The translations under genes were made by a program, and so were the position numbers. DNA of 64,000 bases from Osedax fenrisi (taxonomy: Eukaryota; Annelida; Polychaeta; Sabellida; Siboglinidae): assembly GCA_964019155.1 (NCBI GenBank), contig OZ025242.1, positions 71,206,228-71,270,227 of the forward strand, in the 5' to 3' direction. Of this stretch, positions 23,597 through 36,500 are shown one piece after another. Positions within the stretch are counted from its first letter, which is position 1; every line of letters starts with the position of its first letter. The notes beneath the pieces are model-generated. The model was not told the DNA's origin. It saw only the letters and a list, made by a program, of their open reading frames with translations, and searched no databases.

Positions 23597-25040
23597 TTTA
23601 TAACCTTCGAAGTGTATTTTACACATTAGAAATGAATAATTTAACTATTAGAAAACTTTGAATACTAAATTTAATACAAATAATATTATTTAAAACCTTC
23701 GAAGTGTATTTATTTACTATTTCAAACCTTCAAAATGAATAATTTAACTATTAGAAAACTTTGAATACTAAATTTAATACAAATAATATTATTTATAACC
23801 TTCGAAGTGTATATATTTACTATTTAAAACCTTCAAAATGAATAATTTAACTATTAGAAAACTTTGAATACACGATTTAATACAAATAATATTATTTATA
23901 ACCTTCAAAGTGTATTTATTTACTATTTCAAACCTTCAAAATGAATAATTTAACTATTAGAAAACTTTGAATACACGATTTAATACAAATAATACTATTT
24001 ATAACCTTCGAATTGTATTTTACACATTATAAATGAATAATTTAACTATATGAAAACTTTGAATACGCGATTTAATACAAATAATATTATTTATAACCTT
24101 CGAAGTGTATTTATTTACTTTTGAAACTTTCAAATAATTAATTTAACTATATGAAAACTTTGAATACTAAATTTAATACACATAATATTATTTAAAACCT
24201 TCGAAATGTATTTATTTACTATTTCAAACCTTCAAAATGAATAATTTAACTATTAGAAAACTTTGAATACTAAATTTAATACAAATAATACTATTTATAA
24301 CCTTCGAAGTGTATTTTACATATTATAAATGAATAATTTAACTATATGAAAACTTTGAATACACGATTTAATACAAATAATATTATTTATAACCTTCGAA
24401 GTGTATTTATTTACTATTTCAAACCTTCAAAATGAATAATTTAACTATTAGAAAACTTTGAATACACGATTTAATACAAATAATATTATTTATAACCTTC
24501 GAAGTGTATTTATTTACTATTTCAAACCTTCAAAATGAATAATTTAACTATTAGAAAACTTTGAATACACGATTTAATACAAATAATATTATTTATAACC
24601 TTCGAAGTGTATTTATTTACTATTTCAAACTTTCAAATAATTAATTTAACTATATGAAAACTTTGAATACTAAATTTAATACACATAATATTATTTAAAA
24701 CCTTCGAAATGTATTTATTTACTATTTCAAACCTTCAAAATGAATAATTTAACTATTATAAAACTTTGAATACTAAATTTAATACAAATAATACTATTTA
24801 TAACCTTCGAAGTGTATTTATTTACTATTTCAAACCTTCGAAGTATATTTATTTACTATTCAAAACCTTCAAAACCTTCAAATACTTAATTTAACTATTA
24901 GAAAACTTTGAATACATGATTTAATACACATAATATTATTTAAAACCTTTGAAGTGTATTTATTTACTATTTCAAACCTTCAAAATGAATAATTTAATAA
25001 AAATAATACTATTTGAAACCTTCGAAGTGTATTTATTTTT
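23597..25040. repeat. CCTTCGAAGTGTATTT satellite, block 2
   Basis: About 14 units of 92-103 bp. The unit is ACCTTCGAAGTGTATTT, ACTATTTCAAACCTTC, AAAATGAATAATTTAACTAT, AGAAAACTTTGAATAC, then AATACAAATAATATTATTT. Variants alternate (CACGATTT vs TAAATTT; ATTAGAAA vs ATATGAAA). Confidence 0.9.
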
Positions 25041-25080
25041 TATATGGCACAACAATGTCTATAAAACTAATATAAGATAT

Positions 25081-25082
<2 letters not shown>

Positions 25083-25121
<39 letters not shown>
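25083..25121. repeat. (TA)n microsatellite
   Basis: About 19 TA units just upstream of the candidate exon. Confidence 0.85.
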
Positions 25122-25122
<1 letters not shown>

Positions 25123-25193
25123 TATATATTAATTTTAAATTCCTATATTTGTTTTACATATTCTCATATTTATTAATTTAATTCAACTTACAG

Positions 25194-25288
25194 AAGCTGT
25201 ATCCCAAATACATAAGGAAGTTACTACGACGGAAACTACTAATATTATAGAAAATTTGTTAAAAAATAATAAAAGGGTTAAAAAATAA
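25194..25288 (+). CDS. Possible orphan terminal exon
   Basis: A pyrimidine-rich tract ending CAACTTACAG (25184-25193) is followed by an open frame of 31 codons to TAA at 25286-25288. It reads AVSQIHKEVTTTETTN, then IIENLLKNNKRVKK, with a basic C-terminus. AATAAA overlaps the stop region, as in compact terminal exons. The product is not recognised. No upstream exon could be joined, because a satellite array and (TA)n lie to the left. It sits inside the 7.6-kb inverted-terminus block and could be the last exon of that element's own gene, or chance. The ORF length alone is weak evidence. Confidence 0.25.
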
Positions 25289-25614
25289 ATTAATGTTTTA
25301 CATTTTGTATTTATTAACAATTATATTAATTTAACTCAAATTAAATATAATATATTCATATTTAGTAGTAAAATAATAAATATTAGTATAGTATTATTAT
25401 TATAATATATATTGAAATATATTTTAATTTATAAACATAAATATTTATTTTATGTATATATTCTTTGAACGTTATGCTAACTTATAAATAAATAAACTGA
25501 TTTCTGAAAACTTCCTTGGATTTAACCGGTCATGAATTTGTATTATCCTCTATTCTTCATGATGTAAGCTATAATTAATTATATTATAGTTATTTTAATA
25601 TTGCTAACTTATTT

Positions 25615-26037
25615 AATTTGGATTAATCTCGAGCTGAACTTGGATTGAACTTCATTTGTCTCGAGTTGAACTTGGATTTAGATCGATGTAAGCTGCATTT
25701 AACTTGAGTAAACTTGGATTTAACTCGAGTTAACTTGGATTTAACTCGAGTAAACTTGGATTTAACTGGGATTTAGCTAGAGTAAAACTGGGATTTAACT
25801 CGAGTAAACTTGGATCTAGCTGGTGTTAAACTTGGATTTAACTCGAGTTAACTCGAGTAATCTCGAGTTAAACTTGGATTTAACTCGAGTTAACTCGAGT
25901 AAACTTGGATCTAGCTGGTGTTAAACTTGGATTTAACTCGAGTTAACTCGAGATTACTCGAGTTAAACTTGGATCTAGCTGGTGTTTAAAGTGTTACCAA
26001 ATTACCGAGCTAAACACGAGTTTTAAACTCGAGATAA
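25615..26037. repeat. Right subterminal CTCGAGTTAAACTTGGAT array
   Basis: Tandem combinations of AACTTGGATTTAACTCGAG, TTAACTCGAGTAA and GATCTAGCTGGTG. It shares AACTTGGAT with the left arm at 18500-19190, supporting one element. Confidence 0.75.
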
Positions 26038-26069
26038 ATCCAAGTTAAACACGAGTTTTGAATACTGGG

Positions 26070-28955
26070 TATATATATAGAGAGTAAAGATGAATTTCAC
26101 ATCATTTTAGGCATTACAAATTTGTATTAATGGCATTCTTTTTTTTCGAATTTTTGACAGAAATATTTATATTGAATAATTATTAAATTAATAAATATCT
26201 TATTTCCCCCGAAAAAATGGATAGACCGCACAGTGTTTATTTACATGTACATATATAGACACGTTTCTTCCTTTAACCACGATCCATTATCACTAGACGA
26301 TATCTGGTAATAGTGCAAATGAAATTTGTACACTTTTTGGTAACAAAAAATGTGCAATTTTATGAACTGGATGCATGCACAATTATCAAGATATAAAGTA
26401 AAAGATAGGTTTTAGAGATAAGTGAAGAAGAATCTTATAAAATAATATTAAATCTTTATTTATACATAATTATGTTAACATATTAGAATCTTTAAATTTA
26501 TGGTGATATTTTCTTCATTAAAATATAATTCTTTAATGAGTTCATCTATAATTCTACCATAAATTACACTGGTCGATATTTGAAAAAATCTCTGCAGTCT
26601 GGGTTCTGTTAACTAATTATAGACTAGTTTTTCACACTTATTTTAAATACGTAAGTAGTTTTTACAGATCAGATCAAGTATTTTATTTATTTAAGTTTGA
26701 ACATTTATGAAAAAATCACAAAAATAGAAAAAAAAAGAAAATTAACGGAAATGTAATGAATTTATTTCAATAGAATTTTTTATATTTTAATAAATAATGA
26801 TACAAAATAATAATGTACATAGTTAATGTTATAATATTCATTGATTAAACGATTATTGTAATAGTGTTCTTCTATTTGAACTCTTTTATATCCCTTTTAG
26901 ACTCCTACAATAATCATCTAGGATTTTACTAGTTACGTTTCTTTGGTATCTATTTTCTATTGTCAAAATATATTGATTAAAGCAGCCTCTTGTTCTTCAC
27001 TATATAGTCAACAATGTTATCAGAAAAATAATCTATATGTGCACTGAGAAAATTAATGTTTATGTACATACGAGCTCAGATATCTATAAAACATAGAAGA
27101 AAATATTCCACAATATTTACATATTCTGTACATCTATGATTTTCGAAAAATGTTTAATAATTGACTCTAATTCTAGTCAGCTCTCAATTCAATATGTTAC
27201 GTATATAAATCAAAATAAGTATTGCTCATTAAGTCACTATTTGTTGGTCGATTATAAATTTCCTCCTTAATTCAAATGCAATGATATGTATACATCTTTG
27301 TTGTAAATGAGTAAAATAATGCACCTCTTTATCTAATACTTTTACAAAATTCTTCATTAATATAAGTTTAATGTGTAATAGGATATCATTAATGAATATA
27401 TTACATGCCTGTATTAATAGGCGAGTGTGGCTTAGCCTTGTATGAACCACGCTAAAATAAATTAACAAATGCTCCGTAACTTCAAATCACGTTATGTACC
27501 ATGCTTAACATAGGCACGATTATCTCACAAACTAAGAAAGCATTGATATTTTGTGTATCCTGCTTGTTGTCCCAATAGTACCGATATAAAATTTAAGTCT
27601 CCACATATATTTCAAGTATGATCATTGTATATTAATGAATCAAGTAGAATAAACAGTTTGTTATATCTTTCAGTCAATTGTAGCTAATATCCCAGGTGAA
27701 GAAATACAATAGTATTACCATTATAGAGCAATACAGCTTTTCAACTTGTATTTGATGAGTATACGAAGATATACCTCTATTATATCATATTTTATAATGA
27801 TTCATAGGATATGCTCATTAACTCAATTTACATTATGGCAATATATCGATGTCACTTTAGTCACTTTCACGATGACTTTACAAGACAGATGGAGATAATA
27901 CATTTGAGATAATAATTTAAATAGGTGTTGTATTGGAATATTAATACTATGTGGTACTCGTCGTAATATAGATGGAATATTCGAATATTTTTAGTGTATG
28001 CTTATTATTATATATAAATGAATATACTTATTATATATATATAAATATATACATATAATATAGTATATATAATGCATTATACAGTGTATACATTATATTA
28101 AATATAATTATAATATATAGTATATACAATATATAGAGTATATAATAATGTATATATAGCTATATTAAATAATAATATGTATATATATTTCAAAATTTCT
28201 GAAAAATGTGCCAATTTGAAATTTTTTTCAAAAATTTTAAAAGTGAAATAAAAAAAATGTGATCTGATATGAAAAAACTAATTACATATTTGTTATCAAT
28301 GCAAAAAACTAGTCTAGAAAACATTTATGTGTTTTAGTGTTATATAAATATCATTTTGAACAACATATTTTGGTAATTTATTTGTATGTATATCAAAGAA
28401 ATTTGATTTGTCTAACCCATTTAAAGACTGATATATTTTAATTGCTTATTATGAGCAGTTTTTATGTGTTTGGAAAAGTTTTCATAACGGAAGGGGATTG
28501 TTTATATCTTTGTAGTTTTTGGTCGCTTATTTCCATTCTCGAATCTTCTCAGCAAAAATGTATATAAAATGTACATAAAACACGAATTATTTTTTCATTA
28601 TCTCTCTCATCTATCTTTAATCTATAGTTTTTTAAATGTTTGAGATTTTAATCTCAGAATATTAATCTCTAAATATTAATCTTTTGTATAATATCTTTTT
28701 GACATTATCATATTGTAATGATTATAGTATTGTAATATTATTAATAAGTATAAAACATGTATTGAAATTTATTTATTCTTAACAATTAAATATGTTTGAA
28801 ATACTCAATATATGGCTATTACTGATTATTAATAAACGGTGATAAATTATTCTGATTTGCAGAAATAAAAAGATTGGTATTGTGTGAAAAAGTAGACAAA
28901 TACAAATACTGGCTGCGTGCAAAATTGTGCATTCTTGCAAATAGCACGCAACTAG
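26070..28955. other. Unassigned AT-rich region
   Basis: No gene recognised. A 79-codon minus-strand frame at 27229-27468 has no recognisable domain. Base composition around 26880-27950 is less repetitive than elsewhere and could hide a decayed element or non-coding RNA, but nothing supports a call. Confidence 0.5.
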
Positions 28956-28957
28956 CA

Positions 28958-29165
28958 AGACCTGATAACCACACAATCGTATGTCATCGATATCCTCAAG
29001 GTCAGTCTGAAGTTTTAGAGCCTCTATAATCGTAAAATGTTGACGACCCCTTCTTCTTTTTCCTCGTGTGGCTGTCCAAAGTATTAGGTTATGAACCATT
29101 TCTTCTTTGTGGCGTATACAGTGTCCAGCAAGATTTGACATTCTTTCAGAGATTATATTTTTTCC
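28958..29165 (-). pseudogene. RTE-like LINE C-terminal relic
   Basis: Minus strand reads ISERMSNLAGHCIRHKEEM, then VHNLILWTATRGKRRRGRQ and a TDLEDI block. LAGHC.RH.EE..H.LILW.P..GKR.RGR is the hallmark C-terminal segment of RTE-like LINE reverse transcriptases. The frame shifts near 28970, after which the expected sequence continues in another frame. The open frame running on to 28779 is not authentic. Confidence 0.7.
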
Positions 29166-29391
29166 TTTCGGTATGTTTGTTGTTGCTTATCTATCATATA
29201 GTTTTTCTTTGCTGATTTTGGTTATCCAAGATATATAGCATTATAGCAGTTACAACGTATAACATATCTATAGCTATATATACACTATATGTTTTAAGTC
29301 GGAATAGTAACTCCGTAAATTGTGTTCTCGTTTTAGTATATCAAATTAGATATACTACGCTTATTTTCAAATGATGTACTTTAGCAATTAC

Positions 29392-29437
<46 letters not shown>

Positions 29438-30009
29438 ATGTGCGTATGCATACATATATGTGCAATAAAGTGTATATGTGGCGCGATGATATATATATAT
29501 ATATACTTAATTGTAAATATGTAATGCATATATATATATATATATATTTACAGGCAATACATTAACATATGTACATTAATACGTATAGTTGAACTCGAAT
29601 ATGTAGGTATGTGTACATTTGTGTGCGCTCGTGGGGGTACGTGTGTGCGCGCGCACATGTGATATACGATAGGTGCGGATACTAATTAGCTGGAAACACC
29701 AACACACACCCATGTGCGCATCACTTAGCACGTGATATACGCTCGTACACGACATACCTGTATCGCTAATTATATACGTATACGATACATTAACACCGCT
29801 GCCATCTTTATACACGATAAATAACGCTGATTAATAAAGAGAATATGATTAGGATTCGATGTCCTTTAAAGTGTTCTTTAGGACGAATTCATTAACATTC
29901 TATTGAGAATAGGAAATGACACAGAGTCGTAAATATATATACAACTTGTATACAAGTAAATATATATATATATAAATAGTCGTAAATATATGTCAAACTT
30001 ATATACAAG

Positions 30010-30062
<53 letters not shown>
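29166..30062. other. Intergenic with TA tracts
   Basis: No gene seen. (TA)n runs occur at 29395-29428, 29490-29505, 29530-29550 and 30016-30063. Between 29600 and 29770 the DNA is GC-richer with alternating purine-pyrimidine (GTGTGCGCGCGCAC at about 29642), a potential Z-DNA segment. Confidence 0.5.
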
Positions 30063-30067
<5 letters not shown>

Positions 30068-30237
30068 TGTTGCGATATAAACCTACTATCTGAGTATCGT
30101 TATAGTATCAGTTTGAAATAGTCGAGTATCAGTTCGAGTCCGAGTTCGACATTTTATAATTATTGAGTATCAGTATCAATTCGAAATGCTTGAGTATCAG
30201 TTCAATGTTCGAAGTCCGAAGTTCGATTTCAATACTA

Positions 30238-30238
<1 letters not shown>
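30063..30238. mobile_element. Possible small hAT-like MITE
   Basis: TTAGTGTTGCGAT at the left is roughly inverted by ATTTCAATACTAAT at the right. The interior repeats GAGTATCAGTTCGA. The ends suggest a hAT-type element, but no target duplication is readable in the flanking TA repeats. Confidence 0.3.
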
Positions 30239-30268
<30 letters not shown>

Positions 30269-30590
30269 AATATACATATATGTAATTATATTTAATACAT
30301 AATTATATTTATAATATAATATATTGTATTTAACACCTAATCCTAATTTTAATAATAATATTTAAAATATTAATTTCACATACATTAATGTAGGGAACAC
30401 ATTACTTTACAGTATGTGATATACTATATAATCAATGTAAGTATAGATACAAAACCTTAGTAGGTTAAAGTACAATACATAAAGTTTACACGCTAATATA
30501 AAAAATACACTTTACGACGCACGATTTACGTTTTAGAAAGTATTCCAAACGATTTATAACGATTTTTAAGATATATTAGTTTGATATATA
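30239..30590. other. AT-rich flank of the large minisatellite
   Basis: No gene or repeat termini seen. Confidence 0.5.
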
Positions 30591-33500
30591 GGCGGAATAA
30601 CTAGGTGTAATAACTAGGTGGAAAAACTATGTTGGAATAACTAGGTTGGAATAACTAGGTGTAACAACTAGGTATAATAACAAGGTGGAATAACTAGGTG
30701 GAATAACTAGGAGGAATAACTAGGAGGAATAACTAGGTTGGAATAACTAGGTAGAATAACTAGGTGGAATAACTAGGTGGAATAACTAGGTGTAACAACT
30801 AGGTGGAATAACAACGTGGAATAACTAGGTGGAATAACTAGGAGGAATAACTAGGAGGAATAACTAGGTAGAATAACTAGGTGGAATAACTAGGTGGAAT
30901 AACTAGGTGTAATAACTAGGTGGAATAACAAGGTGGAATAACTAGGTTGGAATAACTAGGTGTAACAACTAGGTGGAATAACGAGGTTGAATAACTAGGT
31001 ATAACAACTAGGTGGAATAACAAGGTGGAATAACTAGGTGGAATAACTAGGAGGAATAACTAGGAAGAATAACTAGGTTGGAATAACTAGGTGGAATAAC
31101 TAGGTGGAATAACTAGGTTTGAATAACTAGGTAGAATAACTAGGTGGAATAACTAGGTGGAATAACTAGGTTGTAATAACTAGGTAGAATAACTAGGTGG
31201 AATAACTAGGTGGAATAACTAGGTGTAACAACTAGGTGTAATAACAAGGTGGAATATCTAGGTGGAATAACTAGGAGGAATAACTAGGAGGAATAACTAG
31301 GTCAGAATAACTAGGTAGAATAACTAGGTGGAATAACTAGGTGGAATAACTAGGAGGAATAACTAGGTGGAATAACTAGGTGGAATAACTAGGTTGGAAT
31401 AACTAGGTGTAACAACTAGGTGGAATAACTAGGTGGAATAACTAGGTGTAACAACTAGGTGTAATAACAAGGTGGAATATCTAGGTGGAATAACTAGGAG
31501 GAATAACTATGAGGAATAACTAGGTTAGAATAACTAGGTAGAATAACTAGGTGGAATAACTAGGTGGAATAACTAGGAGGAATAACTAGGTGGAATAACT
31601 AGGTGGAATAACTAGGTTGGAATAACTAGGTAGAATAACTAGGTGGAATAACTAGGTGGAATAACTAGGAGGAATAACTAGGTGGAATAACTAGGTGGAA
31701 TAACTAGGTTGGCATAACTAGGTGTAACAACTAGGTGGAATAACTAGGTGGAATAACTAGGTGTAACAACTAGGTGTAATAACAAGGTGGAATATCTAGG
31801 TGGAATAACTAGGAGGAATAACTAGGAGGAATAACTAGGTTAGAATAACTAGGTAGAATAACTAGGTGGAATAACTAGGTGGAATAACTAGGAGGAATAA
31901 CTAGGTGGAATAACTAGGTTGGAATAACTAGGTGTAACAACTAGGTGGAATAACTAGGAGGAATAACTAGGAGGAATAACTAGGTGGAATAACTAGGTGG
32001 AATAACTAGGTATAATAAATAGGAGGAATAACTAGGTGGAATAACTAGGTGGAATAACTAGGTTGGAATAACTAGGTGTAACAACTAGGTGGAATAACTA
32101 GGAGGAATAACTAGGAGGAATAACTAGGTGGAATAACTAGGTGGAATAACTAGGTGAAATAACTAGGTAGAATAACTAGGTGGAATAACTAGGTGGAATA
32201 ACTAGGAGGAATAACTAGGTTAGAATAACTAGGTAGAATAACTAGGTGGAATAACTAGGTGGAATAACTAGGAGGAATAACTAGGTGGAATAACTAGGTG
32301 GAATAACTAGGTTGGAATAACTAGGTGTAACAACTAGGTGGAATAACTAGGTGGAATAACTAGGTGTAACAACTAGGTGTAATAACAAGGTGGAATATCT
32401 AGGTGGAATAACTAGGAGGAATAACTAGGAGGAATAACTAGGTTAGAATAACTAGGTAGAATAACTAGGTGGAATAACTAGGTGGAATAACTAGGAGGAA
32501 TAACTAGGTGGAATAACTAGGTGGAATAACTAGGTTGGAATAACTAGGTTGGAATAACTAGGTGGAATAACAAGGTGGAATAACTAGGTTGGAATAACTA
32601 GGTTGGAATAACTAGGTGGAATAACAAGGTGGAATAACTAGGTGGAATAACTAGGAGGAATAACTAGGAAGAATAACTAGGTTGGAATAACTAGGTGGAA
32701 TAACTAGGTGGAATAACTAGGTTTGAATAACTAGGTAGAATAACTAGGTGGAATAACTAGGTGGAATAACTTGGTTGTAATAACTAGGTAGAATAACTAG
32801 GTGGAATAACTAGGTGGAATAACTAGGTGTAACAACTATGTGTAATAACAAGGTGGAATATCTAGGTGGAATAACTAGGAGGAATAACTAGGAGGAATAA
32901 CTAGGTTAGAATAACTAGGTCGAATAACTAGGTGGAATAACTAGGTGTAATAACTAGGTGGAATAACAAGGTGGAATAACTAGGTTGGAATAACTAGGTG
33001 TAACAACTAGGTGGAATAACGAGGTTGAATAACTAGGTATAACAACTAGGTGGAATAACAAGGTGGAATAACTAGGTGGAATAACTAGGAGGAATAACTA
33101 GGAAGAATAACTAGGTTGGAATAACTAGGTGGAATAACTAGGTGGAATAACTAGGTTTGAATAACTAGGTAGAATAACTAGGTGGAATAACTAGGTGGAA
33201 TAACTAGGTTGTAATAACTAGGTAGAATAACTAGGTGGAATAACTAGGTGGAATAACTAGGTGTAACAACTAGGTGTAATAACAAGGTGGAATATCTAGG
33301 TGGAATAACTAGGAGGAATAACTAGGAGGAATAACTAGGTCAGAATAACTAGGTAGAATAACTAGGTGGAATAACTAGGTGGAATAACTAGGAGGAATAA
33401 CTAGGTGGAATAACTAGGTGGAATAACTAGGTTGGAATAACTAGGTGTAACAACTAGGTGGAATAACTAGGTGGAATAACTAGGTGTAACAACTAGGTGT

Positions 33501-36500
33501 AATAACAAGGTGAAATATCTAGGTGGAATAACTAGGAGGAATAACTATGAGGAATAACTAGGTTAGAATAACTAGGTAGAATAACTAGGTGGAATAACTA
33601 GGTGGAATAACTAGGAGGAATAACTAGGTGGAATAACTAGGTGGAATAACTAGGTTGGAATAACTAGGTAGAATAACTAGGTGGAATAACTAGGTGGAAT
33701 AACTAGGAGGAATAACTAGGTGGAATAACTAGGTGGAATAACTAGGTTGGCATAACTAGGTGTAACAACTAGGTGGAATAACTAGGTGGAATAACTAGGT
33801 GTAACAACTAGGTGTAATAACAAGGTGGAATATCTAGGTGGAATAACTAGGAGGAATAACTAGGAGGAATAACTAGGTTAGAATAACTAGGTAGAATAAC
33901 TAGGTGGAATAACTAGGTGGAATAACTAGGAGGAATAACTAGGTGGAATAACTAGGTTGGAATAACTAGGTGTAACAACTAGGTGGAATAACTAGGAGGA
34001 ATAACTAGGAGGAATAACTAGGTGGAATAACTAGGTGGAATAACTAGGTATAATAAATAGGAGGAATAACTAGGTGGAATAACTAGGTGGAATAACTAGG
34101 TTGGAATAACTAGGTGTAACAACTAGGTGGAATAACTAGGAGGAATAACTAGGAGGAATAACTAGGTGGAATAACTAGGTGGAATAACTAGGTGAAATAA
34201 CTAGGTAGAATAACTAGGTGGAATAACTAGGTGGAATAACTAGGAGGAATAACTAGGTTAGAATAACTAGGTAGAATAACTAGGTGGAATAACTAGGTGG
34301 AATAACTAGGAGGAATAACTAGGTGGAATAACTAGGTGGAATAACTAGGTTGGAATAACTAGGTGTAACAACTAGGTGGAATAACTAGGTGGAATAACTA
34401 GGTGTAACAACTAGGTGTAATAACAAGGTGGAATATCTAGGTGGAATAACTAGGAGGAATAACTAGGAGGAATAACTAGGTTAGATTAACTAGGTAGAAT
34501 AACTAGGTGGCATAACTAGGTGGAATAACTAGGAGGAATAACTAGGTGGAATAACTAGGTGGAATAACTAGGTTGGAATAACTAGGTTGGAATAACTAGG
34601 TGGAATAACAAGGTGGAATAACTAGGTTGGAATAACTAGGTTGGAATAACTAGGTGGAATAACAAGGTGGAATAACTAGGTGGAATAACTAGGAGGAATA
34701 ACTAGGAAGAATAACTAGGTTGGAATAACTAGGTGGAATAACTAGGTGGAATAACTAGGTTTGAATAACTAGGTAGAATAACTAGGTGGAATAACTAGGT
34801 GGAATAACTTGGTTGTAATAACTAGGTAGAATAACTAGGTGGAATAACTAGGTGGAATAACTAGGTGTAACAACTATGTGTAATAACAAGGTGGAATATC
34901 TAGGTGGAATAACTAGGAGGAATAACTAGGAGGAATAACTAGGTTAGAATAACTAGGTAGAATAACTAGGTGGAATAACTAGGTGGAATAACTAGGAGGA
35001 ATAACTAGGTGGAATAACTAGGTGGAATAACTAGGTTGGAATAACTAGGTGTAACAACTAGGTGGAATAACTAGGAGGAATAACTAGGAGGAATAACTAG
35101 GTGGAATAACTAGGTGGAATAACTAGGTATAATAAATAGGAGGAATAACTAGGTGGAATAACTAGGTGGAATAACTAGGTTGGAATAACTAGGTGTAACA
35201 ACTAGGTGGAATAACTAGGAGGAATAACTAGGAGGAATAACTAGGTTGAATAACTAGGTGGAATAACTAGGTATAATAAATAGGTGGAATAACTAGGTGA
35301 AATAACTAGGTAGAATAACTAGGTGGAATAACTAGGTGGAATAACTAGGTTGGAATAACTAGGTGGAATAACTAGGTTGGAATAACTAGGTAGAATAACT
35401 AGGTGGAATAACTAGGTGGAATAACTAAGTGGAATAACTAGGTGTAATAACTAGGTGGAATAACTAGGTAGGAATAACTAGGTATAATAACTAGGTGGAA
35501 TAACTAGGTGTAACAACTAGGTGGAATAACAAGGTGGAATAACTAGGTAGAATAACTAGGTGGAATAACTAGGTGTAACAACTAGGTGGAATAACAAGGT
35601 GGAATAACTAGGTGGAATAACTAGGAGGAATAACTAGGAGGAATAACTAGGTTGGAATAACTAGGTAGAATAACTAGGTGGAATAACTAGGTGGAATAAC
35701 TAGGTGTAGCAACTAGGTGGAATAACAAGGTGGAATAACTAGGTGGAATAACTAGGAGGAATAACTAGGTGGAATAACTAGGTGGAATAACTAGGTGGAA
35801 TAACTAGGTAGGATTACTAGGTGGAATAACAAGGTGGAATAACTAGGTGTAACAACTAGGTGGAATAACAAGATGGAATAACTAGGTGGAATAACTAGGT
35901 GTAACAACTAGGTGGAATAACAAGGTGGAATAACTAGGTGGAATAACTAGGAGGAATAACTAGGTGGAATAACTAGGTAGAATAACTAGATGGAATATCT
36001 AGGTGGAATAACTAGGTGTAACAACTAGGTGGAATAACAATGTGGAATAACTAGGTGGAATAACTAGGAGGAATAACTAGGAGGAATAACTAGGTTGGAA
36101 TAACTAGGTAGAATAACTAGGTGGAATAACTAGGTGGAATAACTAGGTGTAATAACTAGGTGGAATAACAAGGTGGAATAACTAGGTGTAACAACTAGGT
36201 GGAATAACAAGGTGGAATAACTAGGTGGAATAACTAGGAGGAATAACTAGGTGGAATAACTAGGAGGAATAACTAGGTGGAATAACTAGGTGGAATAACT
36301 AGGTTGGAATAACTAGGTAGAATAACTAGATGGAATAACTATGTGGAATAACTAGGTGTAACAACTAGGTGGAATAACAATGTGGAATAACTAGGTGGAA
36401 TAACTAGGAGGAATAACTAGGAGGAATAACTAGGTTGGAATAACTAGGTATAATAACTAGGTGGAATAACTAGGTGGAATAACTAGGTGTAATAACTAGG

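Larger units (their letters stand above)
18481..26069. mobile_element. 7.6-kb composite bounded by 32-bp inverted termini
   Basis: The left end, CCCAGTATTCAATACTCG and onward (18481-18512), and the right end (26038-26069) are reverse complements at 31 of 32 positions. Both are flanked by TA. Next to each terminus are tandem motifs built on AACTTGGAT / CTCGAGTTAA. The interior holds two LINE tails, two satellite families, a 49-bp array, a local duplication and a possible coding exon at 25194. It could be one large TA-targeting DNA transposon with nested insertions, or two copies of a smaller MITE facing each other. No transposase domain was recognised. Confidence 0.5.

Noticed and set aside
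27229..27468. 79-codon minus-strand frame
   Set aside because: No domain recognised. It could be a decayed transposase, but nothing supports it.
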